Assembly: GCA_002314055.1 (NCBI GenBank)
Contig: DCBP01000101.1
Coordinates: 1-8,744, forward strand
Direction of reading: 5' to 3'
Length of the DNA: 8,744 nt
Source: Prevotella sp. UBA1104
GTDB taxonomy: Bacteria; Bacteroidota; Bacteroidia; Bacteroidales; Bacteroidaceae
Part shown: in pieces, positions 1 through 7,548 of the stretch
Numbering within the stretch: the first letter of the stretch is position 1
How the letters are laid out: each line of letters opens with the position of its first letter
The notes under the pieces: generated by a model
Databases searched by the model: none
What the model was told of the DNA's origin: nothing
Seen by the model: the letters and a program-made list of their open reading frames with translations, nothing else
Program-made: the position numbers and the translations under genes

Positions 1-36
1 AATTCTGATTAGTTACTTAATAAGGGAAATATAATT

Positions 37-3000
37 ATGAGATACATGATACTTGCTGCGGCATTGGCTTTATCGCTCAATGCCAATGCCGGACAACACG
101 ATTGGGAAAACCAGTATGTGCTGCAGAAAAACCGTATGCCGGCAAGGGCTGCATTCATGCCATACCTCCAGCAAGAGGGCGACATGAGTCTGAAGCTCGA
201 CGGCGACTGGAAATTCAACTGGACAAAGACTCCCGATGAGCAGCCACAGAATTTCTACCTTCCAGAGTTTAACGACACCGGATGGAAAACATTCCGCGTG
301 CCGGGCGACTGGGAGATGAACGGCTATGGAACTCCTATATACAGCAGCAGCGGATATACCTTCAAGATAGACCCGCCCTACGTGATGAAAGAGCCGAAGA
401 AAACATACACGGCATACGTGGAAAGAAACCCGACGGGTTGCTACCGCCGCATGTTCACCGTTCCGTCCAGCTGGAACGGCAAAGACGTGTACGTAAGGTT
501 CGGAGCCGTGTCGAGCGCCTTCTATCTGTATATCAACGGCAAGGAAGTGGGATATTCGCAGGGCAGTATGGAACCGGCAGAGTTCCTTATCACGCCATAT
601 CTCCATGAGGGTGAAAACCTTATAGCCATGAAGGTTATGAAATACTCCGACGGTAGTTATCTTGAAGACCAAGACATGTGGCGCATTGCCGGAATCCACC
701 GAAGCATAGAACTCTATGCCACTCCGAAGATACGCATAGCAGACTTCGGTGTGAGGACCACGCTCGACAGCCTTTACCGCGATGCCGAACTCGTCATCGA
801 CCCACGACTCGCCGTCAGCGGCACAGAGCAGGGCAAGGGATACCGCATCACGGCAATGCTCTACGACGCTGAGGGCAAGGCGGTTACTGATACCGCCCTG
901 TGGCAGGCAGCAGAGCCTATGCTAAATCTCGAGAAGAAAGGAAAAATCCTCAACCAGCGCAATCCGCAGCGAGGTTATGCGCCATACGGATGGCTGAAGA
1001 CCATGGTGAAGAATCCGCATAAATGGGATGCCGAACACCCGTATCTCTATACCCTAAAACTTGCCCTTGTTGATTCCCTTGGCAATGCCGTGGAGAGGGC
1101 AGAAACAAAAGTAGGCTTCCGCCGGGTGGAGATAAAAGACGGAATGATGCTCGTGAACGGCAAGCAGGTGCGTCTGCGCGGAGTAAACCGCCACGAGATG
1201 GACCCCGAGACGGGACACGTGATGACGGAACAGCGCATGATAGAAGATATCCGACTCTTGAAACAATGCAATATCAACGCCGTGCGCACCTGTCATTATC
1301 CGAACTCCGAACGGTGGTATGAACTGTGCGACGAATACGGTATGTATGTAATGGACGAGACCGACCTTGAGGAGCACGGACTGCGCGGCACTCTTGCCTG
1401 CGACCCCACATGGGCAGCGGCATTCATCGACCGCACGCAGAGAATGGTGATGAGAGACAGAAACCATCCGTCGGTAGTGTTCTGGTCGCTCGGCAACGAG
1501 TCGGGCTGGGGACCCAACTTTGCCATGACGGCAGCATGGATACATGAGTTTGACCCCACACGCCCCGTACACTATGAGGGAGCACAGGGACCAGACAATA
1601 AAGACCCGGAATATGTAGACGTGATAAGTCGTTTCTATCCGCGCGTTCAGGGGGAATATCTGAATCCAGGAGTGAAAGACAACAATATGGAGCGCCCCGA
1701 AAATGCCCGTTGGGAACGACTGCTTAGTATCGCCCGCAAGACAAACGACAACCGGCCTGTGCTGACCAGTGAATATGCTCATGCCATGGGCAATGCCCTT
1801 GGAAACTTCAAGGACTATTGGGATGAGATTTACAGCAACAAGCGCATGCTTGGCGGTTTTATCTGGGAATGGGCAGACGAGGGCATCTTCAAGAAACGCG
1901 ACGACGGAAAGACGATGGTGGCATACGGCGGAGACTTCGGCGACGTGCCTAATCTGAAGGCTTTCTGCATGAAAGGTATCGTTACGTCCGACCGCAAGCC
2001 TACCCCGAAATACTACGAGGTGAAACAGGTGTATGCACCGATGGCTTTAGAGTTGAACGGCAATAAGCTCTCTGTTACTCTCCACGACAATATGGCGGAT
2101 ATGGACAACTACCGCTTGATGTTCAACGTTACGGAAAACGGTAAGGTAATAAAGAAGGGAGAGATAAAGAATATGAGCGTGCCGACGGTAAAGTTCAGCA
2201 AAGATGCCGATGTGCGCCTGAACATCAGCATCCAGCTAAAGAACGACACGAAATGGGCAAAGGCAGGATTTGAAGTAAAGCACGAGCAGTTTTCGCTTAA
2301 CGACCGTCTCGCCACGGCTTTCAAGTCGGCTCCGCTGAAGACAGGCAAACAGACCGACGTGAAGACAGCCGAGGAGTGGTTCGGTATCGTGAAGCCACAT
2401 TTCTATCGCGCTCCGCTCGACAACGACAAGGGCTTTGGCAACTGGATAGCAAAGGACTGGAAAAACAACCGTCTCGACAACCCGGAGACCGTCGTTGCGA
2501 AACCGCTGTCTTCCGTAAAGAATAGCGACGGCACAGTTACCGTTACCACTACCCGGGAGTATCGTTATGCCAAGGGCAAGATTGTTGTGGATTACAGATA
2601 TACGATGGATGCCGAAGGATCGGTGGATTTCCATGCCACATATACTCCCGACGGACAGCTTCCGCCTTTGCCATGCGTGGGCAACACATTCTTGATGAAC
2701 AAGGAGATGACCAGTCTGTCGTGGTACGGACAGGGCAAGCAAGACAGTTATGTAGACCGTCTTGAGGCAACCTCTGTCGGCAGATGGGAGAGCAACGTCA
2801 ATGAAGAGTATGTGCATTATCCGCGCCCGCAGTTCAGCGGCAACCACGAGCAGACGGCAACGCTCCAGCTGACGACGGCAAAGGGTAGGGGATACGTCGT
2901 TACACCTACCGACGACACACTGTTTTCGTTCTCCGCCTTGCCGTATTCAGAAAAACAACTCTCAACCGTAGCCCACGACTGCGACCTACAGACCGAGGAC

Positions 3001-3129
3001 AACGTATATCTGAATATTGATGCAGCCATGATGGGACTCGGCAACAGCAGTTGCGGACCGGGCGTGCTGACGAAGTATTCTGTAGCTCAGAAGCCATATA
3101 CGCTGAACGTAAGGTTCACAAGAAAATAA
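37..3129 (+). CDS. lacZ: Exported GH2 beta-galactosidase (LacZ type)
   Basis: This 1030-residue protein matches the layout and length of LacZ-type glycoside hydrolase family 2 enzymes (E. coli LacZ is 1023 aa), which hydrolyse terminal beta-galactosides by a retaining mechanism. Residues 1-18 form a signal peptide ending in NANA, so the enzyme is probably periplasmic. The sugar-binding jelly-roll domain spans about 50-230 and the TIM barrel about 365-665. The acid/base glutamate is E488 in WSLGNESG and the nucleophile is E579 in TSEYAHAMGN. RGVNRHEMDP (381-390) and DLEEHG (443-448), the latter matching the metal-site region of LacZ, are also present. The C-terminal Bgal_small_N-type domain begins near 740 and carries FYRAPLDND (789-797). 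The segment just before that motif looks shortened and divergent compared with typical homologues. The ATG is followed directly by the signal peptide, and a weak purine-rich stretch (aaggga) lies upstream. Exact substrate (lactose, host or plant galactosides) cannot be read from sequence. Confidence 0.95.
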   Translation: MRYMILAAALALSLNANAGQHDWENQYVLQKNRMPARAAFMPYLQQEGDMSLKLDGDWKFNWTKTPDEQPQNFYLPEFNDTGWKTFRVPGDWEMNGYGTPIYSSSGYTFKIDPPYVMKEPKKTYTAYVERNPTGCYRRMFTVPSSWNGKDVYVRFGAVSSAFYLYINGKEVGYSQGSMEPAEFLITPYLHEGENLIAMKVMKYSDGSYLEDQDMWRIAGIHRSIELYATPKIRIADFGVRTTLDSLYRDAELVIDPRLAVSGTEQGKGYRITAMLYDAEGKAVTDTALWQAAEPMLNLEKKGKILNQRNPQRGYAPYGWLKTMVKNPHKWDAEHPYLYTLKLALVDSLGNAVERAETKVGFRRVEIKDGMMLVNGKQVRLRGVNRHEMDPETGHVMTEQRMIEDIRLLKQCNINAVRTCHYPNSERWYELCDEYGMYVMDETDLEEHGLRGTLACDPTWAAAFIDRTQRMVMRDRNHPSVVFWSLGNESGWGPNFAMTAAWIHEFDPTRPVHYEGAQGPDNKDPEYVDVISRFYPRVQGEYLNPGVKDNNMERPENARWERLLSIARKTNDNRPVLTSEYAHAMGNALGNFKDYWDEIYSNKRMLGGFIWEWADEGIFKKRDDGKTMVAYGGDFGDVPNLKAFCMKGIVTSDRKPTPKYYEVKQVYAPMALELNGNKLSVTLHDNMADMDNYRLMFNVTENGKVIKKGEIKNMSVPTVKFSKDADVRLNISIQLKNDTKWAKAGFEVKHEQFSLNDRLATAFKSAPLKTGKQTDVKTAEEWFGIVKPHFYRAPLDNDKGFGNWIAKDWKNNRLDNPETVVAKPLSSVKNSDGTVTVTTTREYRYAKGKIVVDYRYTMDAEGSVDFHATYTPDGQLPPLPCVGNTFLMNKEMTSLSWYGQGKQDSYVDRLEATSVGRWESNVNEEYVHYPRPQFSGNHEQTATLQLTTAKGRGYVVTPTDDTLFSFSALPYSEKQLSTVAHDCDLQTEDNVYLNIDAAMMGLGNSSCGPGVLTKYSVAQKPYTLNVRFTRK

Positions 3130-3153
3130 ATAATCCAGAAAATATTCAAAATA

Positions 3154-3220
3154 AAAATCCTTCACCATAACCCTTTCATTTCCAGATAGAAAGAGACGTG
3201 GTGAAGGATTTTCTGTTTTT
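3154..3220 (+). terminator. Stem-loop terminator after lacZ
   Basis: A perfect 14-bp inverted repeat pairs 3154-3167 (aaaatccttcacca) with 3199-3212, and a T-rich tract follows at 3211-3221 (seven T in a row at the end). The 31-nt loop can fold further through ctttc (3173-3177) and gaaag (3189-3193). It lies 24 bp after the lacZ stop and separates lacZ from the next gene, which has its own promoter, so an intrinsic terminator is the natural reading. Confidence 0.8.
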
Positions 3221-3294
3221 TTCCTTTACTGTTAATAATTGTCTTTCTTGTCGTTAATTTGCTTTAATTAAAAGCCGTATATAGAAATAATAGT

Positions 3295-3302
3295 TACATT
3301 TG
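3295..3302 (+). promoter_or_regulatory. Bacteroidetes-type -7 element for the CarboxypepD_reg gene
   Basis: TACATTTG followed by CA fits the Bacteroidetes housekeeping -7 consensus TAnnTTTG. No TTG lies at the expected 19-21 bp upstream. The nearest TTTG (3258-3261) is 33 bp away, so the -33 box is weak or absent. The element itself sits inside an inverted repeat TTACA-7nt-TGTAA (3294-3310). Transcription would start just after it, giving a leader of about 25 nt. Confidence 0.5.
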
Positions 3303-3332
3303 CATTGTAAATACGGACAGATAAACAATGTG

Positions 3333-3836
3333 ATGCTCATGTACAGACGATACTTCATCTTATTCTTGCTGGAAAGTTTATTCAGCTTGTCTTTGGCAGC
3401 CCAGCGACGGGGAATAGTAATCTCTGCCGATACTAAGTTGCCGTTGCGCGATGTGGCAATAAGATGGGACAACAGAGAAGTTGTGAAGTCGGCATGGGAC
3501 GGAACATTCTCCATTCCTGAAAATTTCAAGAGAGTAAATTTTTACCATCCAAAATGCGAGACACGTCTTCTAAAACACGATGAGATGACCGACACGATTT
3601 GGATGCTGCCGGCATCAAGAATGCTTGCCGAGGTGGTGGTCTATGGTAACAGGAAACGTCGTCCGGACTATGTCGGAATTACGTCGACCGACCGCCAGCT
3701 CGTAGCTGCCCAGACAGCAGGAGGTGCAAATCTGCTCGGTGTGCTAAAACTCCTGGCACAGCCTGTAATAAACAAGATACATCGTAATAAAGAACTAAAA
3801 AAAGCAAGAAAGAAACAGGTTCTCGACAATTACTGA
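3333..3836 (+). CDS. Small exported CarboxypepD_reg-like protein
   Basis: With the ATG at 3333 the product is 167 aa; the ATG at 3339 is equally possible and removes only two residues. The TTG codon at 3300, in the same frame, overlaps the -7 promoter element and is an unlikely start. Residues 1-23 form a signal peptide (basic YRRY, hydrophobic FILFLL core, AA before the likely cut). Residues 25-105 resemble the beta-sandwich of carboxypeptidase-regulatory-like domains common in Bacteroidetes outer-membrane and periplasmic proteins: RGIVISADTKLPL, a DGTFSIP turn (56-62), then DTIWMLP (87-93) and the strand AEVVVYG (99-105). The remaining 60 residues are not recognisable and end in a strongly basic tail (KELKKARKK). 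There is no TonB plug or barrel, so this is a stand-alone domain. Its role is unknown; surface or periplasmic location is inferred. The domain call is moderately secure, the function is not. Confidence 0.75.
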   Translation: MLMYRRYFILFLLESLFSLSLAAQRRGIVISADTKLPLRDVAIRWDNREVVKSAWDGTFSIPENFKRVNFYHPKCETRLLKHDEMTDTIWMLPASRMLAEVVVYGNRKRRPDYVGITSTDRQLVAAQTAGGANLLGVLKLLAQPVINKIHRNKELKKARKKQVLDNY

Positions 3837-3873
3837 TTCCTTCTTGCATTTGATTATAAAAGGTTATATACTT

Positions 3874-4103
3874 AAGTTTTCTGATTTAGTTCTTCCCCTC
3901 CCCCGCCTCCCCTTTCAGGGGCGGAGCAGTTACCTTTAATTGTTATAACCTTGCATATTTGTCATTACAAAATTTGTATCATTACTAAATCTGTATCATT
4001 ACTAATTTTAAAAGTAATTATCTCTTTTTTTTTAGTAGAAAGAGTAACTGCTCCGCCCCTGGAAGGGGAGGCGGGGGAGGGGAAGATTATAAATCCGAAA
4101 CTT
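3874..4103. repeat. REP/BIME-like inverted repeat pair, copy 1
   Basis: Two arms of about 60 bp face each other. The core of the left arm (3891-3933) matches the reverse complement of 4044-4086 at 42 of 43 positions. Each arm reads, inward, aagtttctgattt-like edge, then a C-rich tract (cttcccctcccccgcctcccc), then a short hairpin (cccct ttc agggg), then cggagcagttac. The roughly 110-bp interior is AT-rich and unrelated to that of copy 2. The pair sits between convergent genes, starting 38 bp after one stop codon and ending 3 bp from the other, so it could act as a bidirectional terminator. It contains no convincing gene. Confidence 0.9.
3973..4006. repeat. 17-bp tandem repeat inside repeat pair 1
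   Basis: Two adjacent 17-bp units (3973-3989 and 3990-4006) share tgtatcattactaa exactly and differ at two outer positions. A shorter degenerate copy (tttgtcattacaa) precedes them. They lie in the AT-rich spacer between the inverted arms and have no match in the spacer of the second pair. Confidence 0.75.
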
Positions 4104-4106
4104 GAA

Positions 4107-4958
4107 TTATATATTTCTTGACGCAGCAATCTTAGAGAGTTCTTCGTCCTGAATGTCAATATTGTTGGCAAGAAATACCACATTGTCGAAAGTAAGCGGA
4201 ATATCCTTCTCCTGATGTAGCATGCTTAATACGAATACTACACGGTCAACCTCAAGCAGTCTTTGAGCCACGTCGTGGTGTTGCTGCAGAAATTCAGCCA
4301 CTTCTGGCGAGAAATCGTTGTCGGCAAAGCGTATGCGCATCTTGTTGCGGAGCATGGCGCGGTAGTTGCCTTGTCGGAAATTGCGCTGCGACATTTCATG
4401 GAAGAGAGACTTCATTCCCCATTCTACAGTTTCGAGAGTGGCAATCATTCCGTTCAGCGTACGGCTGTCTTGTTCGCAGCCCACCCAGTCTTGCTTACAT
4501 TTATATCGCATGTCGTGTTCCACTTCGTGCCAACCCTCAGAGAAGATAGTGCGCACCTGAATCTCAAAAGTATCGTCGACATACTGAGCCAAGTCTGCGG
4601 GCAACCCTTTCCGGAAGTCTTCGACATACTTTTCCGGAATGTTTTTCGTTAGGTTAAGCCGTTGTGGACAGAATGTAGAGATGTCCGGTTCGTCAACAGA
4701 GCTCTTCACCAAATCATTTGTTCCGAGGAATATCGAGAGAGCCTCCACATCGTCGGGGAAATAAAGTACGATACGCATGCCGAGCATATCCTGGATCTTA
4801 GCCTTGCCGGCGAGATATTTCTTGTCTTTGAACATTATCTTGTGGCGGAGAGACTGCTCGGTTTTAACCCTTGAGAAAATCCGGAACATCATTCCGCTTC
4901 GCCTTATCTTCGAGGAAATTTCCTCTTCTATACCTTTTATTATATCGTCGAGTGTCAT
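4107..4958 (-). CDS. RelA/SpoT-type (p)ppGpp synthetase-domain protein, atypical
   Basis: This 283-aa protein has the core of the RelA/SpoT nucleotidyltransferase domain, whose classic members transfer pyrophosphate from ATP to GDP or GTP. Visible motifs are the ATP-binding basic segment R30-x-K32-x3-S36-x3-K40, the catalytic Asp D57 in IQDMLGMRI, and E132 in FEIQVRT followed by W143, H148 and YK (152-153). There is no HD hydrolase domain before it and no TGS or ACT domain after it, so it is of the small, single-domain kind; residues about 190-283 are not recognised. The nucleotide-accepting G-loop (normally GYxSxH) is not seen: the equivalent region (92-110) reads FCPQRLNL with no Tyr-x-Ser-x-His. 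Activity could therefore be altered, target another acceptor, or be lost. It begins at ATG 4958, preceded by an AT-rich leader next to repeat pair 2, and it may be read through from the upstream phosphatase gene. The domain is secure; the product made is not. Confidence 0.8.
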   Translation of the reverse strand: MTLDDIIKGIEEEISSKIRRSGMMFRIFSRVKTEQSLRHKIMFKDKKYLAGKAKIQDMLGMRIVLYFPDDVEALSIFLGTNDLVKSSVDEPDISTFCPQRLNLTKNIPEKYVEDFRKGLPADLAQYVDDTFEIQVRTIFSEGWHEVEHDMRYKCKQDWVGCEQDSRTLNGMIATLETVEWGMKSLFHEMSQRNFRQGNYRAMLRNKMRIRFADNDFSPEVAEFLQQHHDVAQRLLEVDRVVFVLSMLHQEKDIPLTFDNVVFLANNIDIQDEELSKIAASRNI

Positions 4959-4974
4959 AGATAATTATATTTAA

Positions 4975-5189
4975 AAGTTTCTGATTTGTTTCTTCCCCTC
5001 CCCCGCCTCCCCCTCTGGGGGCGGAGCGATTACCTTAGTTTGCCTTTAATGCTTTATATTTGACGTTTAGTCTTGCCTAAGAATAATAGATTTAGACTTA
5101 TTGCTATAGGTTTTCAAATTATATGGCAAACTGCTTCTCCACTGGAAGGGGAGACGGGAGAGGGGAAGAACGTAAATCAGAAAAGTCTT
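4975..5189. repeat. REP/BIME-like inverted repeat pair, copy 2
   Basis: The left arm (4975-5034) is nearly the same as the left arm of copy 1, with compensating changes in the hairpin (ccccc tct ggggg in place of cccct ttc agggg). The right arm (about 5130-5189) is its inverted, more degenerate partner. The pairing continues inward through gtttgcc (5038-5044) and ggcaaac (5125-5131). The spacer holds another small inverted repeat (agtct and agact) but is otherwise unlike copy 1. The pair fills the gap between the phosphatase stop codon (2 bp away) and the start of the RelA-like gene, so it may reduce or set read-through between them. No gene is visible in it. Confidence 0.85.
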
Positions 5190-5190
5190 G

Positions 5191-7548
5191 TTATATATTT
5201 TTTGTCATGGTGAGAATATTCTCATCCCCGTTGCGTTTATAATCAATCCTGTCCATAAGCTGTTTTACGAGAAAGATGCCGAGTCCTCCGATTTTGCGTT
5301 CCTCAACGCCAAGTGTGGTGTCAGTCTCCGGAGCGGCAAGAGGATTGAATTCAATGCCGTGGTCAGAGAGAACAAAGGTTATCGTATTCTCTTTGCAGTC
5401 AACCGTTGCCGTGAGTTTAACCTCTCCCTCCTTACCTTCAGGATATGCATACATGATGGAATTAACCACAGCCTCTTCCACTGCAAGATTTATGGCGCCT
5501 GTAACCTCGTCATTTAGTTTGGCATGCTTCCCTATCTCGTCGATAAACGACGGTAGCTTTGCCGATTCTTCAATCTTGTTCTCCATCACGAGAGAGAAAG
5601 TTTGTTTGTCTTCATCGTTGGCAGCAGAATTATTGTCGTTGATATAGAAGCAGAACATCGTAAGGTCGTCGCTCTGCGCGGCATTCCCTACAAACTTTTT
5701 CAGTTCACCATTAATATCGTCGATAACCTCTTTTGCCGGCAGTCCGTTACACCGCGTCATCACCTCTTTCAGCTTTTCCTCGCCAAACATCAGTTTCCGT
5801 TCGTTTTCAGCTTCAGTCAGTCCGTCGGTATACAAGAACATTCCACAGTGGTTGTTGATTATAGTTTTCTGTTCCGTGAAATTGAAGTCCTCCATCACTC
5901 CGAGAGGCAAATTCCGGTCAACGTTTAGAAATTCGGCATCCTTGTTGTTGTGTAAGATCAATGGCGGGTTATGCCCAGCATTACAGAAAGCCAGCTCGCC
6001 CGAATTCATGTCGAGAATACCGGTAAACATAGTAACGAACATATTCGTGTCGTTATCTTTAGCGATAGCGTTGTTAAGACTGCTAACAATATCTACAGGC
6101 GATTTTGCGTTATTAGATATAATTCTGAACAGAGTCCTTGTGATAGCCATAACGAGAGATGCCGGAATGCCCTTTCCCGATACGTCGGCAATAACAAAAT
6201 ACAGTTTGCCGTTGCTCAAGAAGAAGTCGTAGAAATCACCTCCCACCTCCTTTGCCGGGTCGAGGAAAGCATATAGGTCAAGCTTTTCGCAATCAGGGAA
6301 AGGTGAGAAAATCTTAGGCACCAGACTCATCTGAATACTGTGGGCGATAGACAGTTCGCTCTCGATGCGTTCCTTGGCAACAGTAGTAATTTTCAGTTCC
6401 TCGATATGCTCCTTCAGCGAGCGTTGCATGTTAGCAAAAGCATCATGCAACTGCTTCAGGTCATCCTTCGTGTAAACTTCAGGCAGTTCGGCAGAGAAAT
6501 TCCCCCTTGCAATCTGGTATGCCGCTTCTGTAAGTTTCTTGATAGGGCGAGAGGTGTATTTTACGAGTTGGCGTATGCAGATGCTCAGCATGACAAGTCC
6601 CACGACGAGTATACCGAATATATATATAGTGGTAGACCCAAGGTCGGCCATAACATCGCTGTATCTGTTCACGCTGCATATCGACCAGCCGGTGCGCTTC
6701 AGGGTAGAGAAGCAGAGGAGCACGTCATTATTTTGGATTTTCGTGCGCATGGCACCACTTTCGCCGGTAATCATTCTGTTGCCGATGTCGTTCATTTCCG
6801 GACAGTCTATGAGTTTAGCCCTCACTTTATAGTTAGTGGCAAGAACCAAGTCCTTACTGATGTGCGACACGTATTTCCCCGTCTTGTTGCTCAAGGCAAA
6901 AGAGTAGCTGTTGGGGTATATCCGTAGAGCCTCAAGATTATTAGTCAGGTCTTCGAGCGTAACGTCGGCGAAGATAACGGCATAAACCCTGTTGTTTCTG
7001 TCGGTACATGTATAAACGTAAGACACCATGAAATCGCTCTTGTTGTCGTTGTCTACATAAGGTTCCGTCCAGAATCCGTGTTCGCCCCGCATAGCCCTTT
7101 TATACCAGCTGCGTTCAGTATAGTCGCCAATACCCTTCCCATAGTGCTTGAACCATAGGCTATTGTCAGACCTCTTATATATATATTCAATAAACAGTCT
7201 GCCCTTGTTCGGAAAAAAATCAGGCCGGAAAGCAATTCCAACGCCTTTGAGCAGTTTGTTGCTGTTGATTACATTCTTGGCGATGCTCATCACAGAGTCA
7301 GGCATAGCCGCCATGTTGTCAACTTCGCCGGCAGCAATTTTAATGGCCATCTCCACGTCCGACAGTTCAGAGTCAATCTTCTGAATTGTATTCTGTTGTT
7401 TTTCCGACATATATAGCATAGCCTGTTGCTGTTCCTTTTCTTTGGCATACGAGAGGAAGACAAGAGCTATGCAACCGAAAATGACGAATACAAGAGTAAG
7501 GATGTAGAACGTCAGTCGTGCAGAGAATGATAGAAAGATTTTTCTCAC
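5191..7548 (-). CDS. Cache-HAMP sensor SpoIIE-type phosphatase fused to RsbW-like ATPase
   Basis: A 785-aa membrane protein. TM1 spans about 12-34 and TM2 about 305-326, enclosing a periplasmic region with dCache hallmarks (RSWYKRA at 146-152, TEPYVD at 161-166). A HAMP domain (about 327-380) and a linking helix follow. The SpoIIE-type PP2C phosphatase domain (about 420-635) has metal-ligand signatures: GGDFYD (D438), IADVSGKG (D455), AGHNPP (524-529), YTDGLTEA (D575) and QSDDLT (D627/D628). The C-terminal 650-785 is an anti-sigma-kinase-type ATPase: N-box EEAVVN (691-696), SDHG (728-731), and GGLGIFLVKQLMD (754-766). One polypeptide thus holds both an RsbU-like phosphatase and an RsbW/SpoIIAB-like kinase domain, probably acting in opposite directions on the STAS protein encoded just upstream. 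The start is GTG, overlapping the STAS stop codon (GTGA), which suggests coupled translation. The signal sensed and the final target are unknown. Confidence 0.92.
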   Translation of the reverse strand: MRKIFLSFSARLTFYILTLVFVIFGCIALVFLSYAKEKEQQQAMLYMSEKQQNTIQKIDSELSDVEMAIKIAAGEVDNMAAMPDSVMSIAKNVINSNKLLKGVGIAFRPDFFPNKGRLFIEYIYKRSDNSLWFKHYGKGIGDYTERSWYKRAMRGEHGFWTEPYVDNDNKSDFMVSYVYTCTDRNNRVYAVIFADVTLEDLTNNLEALRIYPNSYSFALSNKTGKYVSHISKDLVLATNYKVRAKLIDCPEMNDIGNRMITGESGAMRTKIQNNDVLLCFSTLKRTGWSICSVNRYSDVMADLGSTTIYIFGILVVGLVMLSICIRQLVKYTSRPIKKLTEAAYQIARGNFSAELPEVYTKDDLKQLHDAFANMQRSLKEHIEELKITTVAKERIESELSIAHSIQMSLVPKIFSPFPDCEKLDLYAFLDPAKEVGGDFYDFFLSNGKLYFVIADVSGKGIPASLVMAITRTLFRIISNNAKSPVDIVSSLNNAIAKDNDTNMFVTMFTGILDMNSGELAFCNAGHNPPLILHNNKDAEFLNVDRNLPLGVMEDFNFTEQKTIINNHCGMFLYTDGLTEAENERKLMFGEEKLKEVMTRCNGLPAKEVIDDINGELKKFVGNAAQSDDLTMFCFYINDNNSAANDEDKQTFSLVMENKIEESAKLPSFIDEIGKHAKLNDEVTGAINLAVEEAVVNSIMYAYPEGKEGEVKLTATVDCKENTITFVLSDHGIEFNPLAAPETDTTLGVEERKIGGLGIFLVKQLMDRIDYKRNGDENILTMTKNI

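Noticed and set aside
1..20. Remnant of the repeat edge at the window start (ttctgattagtt resembles ttctgatttagtt)
   Set aside because: The match is about 12 bases with one gap, in AT-rich sequence and without the C-rich core; chance is a sufficient explanation.
70..699. Long minus-strand open frame opposite lacZ (others at 1054-1782 and 2236-2847)
   Set aside because: They lie fully opposite a well-supported lacZ coding sequence and show no recognisable domain; they result from its codon usage.
4044..4086. G-quadruplex in the G-rich strand of the repeat arm
   Set aside because: Only three runs of three or more G occur per arm; a fourth is missing, and the inverted partner favours a duplex stem.
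3874..5189. RelA-like gene as cargo of a composite transposon bounded by the two repeat pairs
   Set aside because: Each flank is itself an inverted pair with no transposase, and a third copy occurs at 8725 away from this gene, so flanking by chance at gene ends is more likely.
6340..6927. Plus-strand open frame of 195 codons opposite the phosphatase gene
   Set aside because: It is antisense to a gene with clear HAMP, Cache and PP2C motifs and has no family-like sequence of its own.
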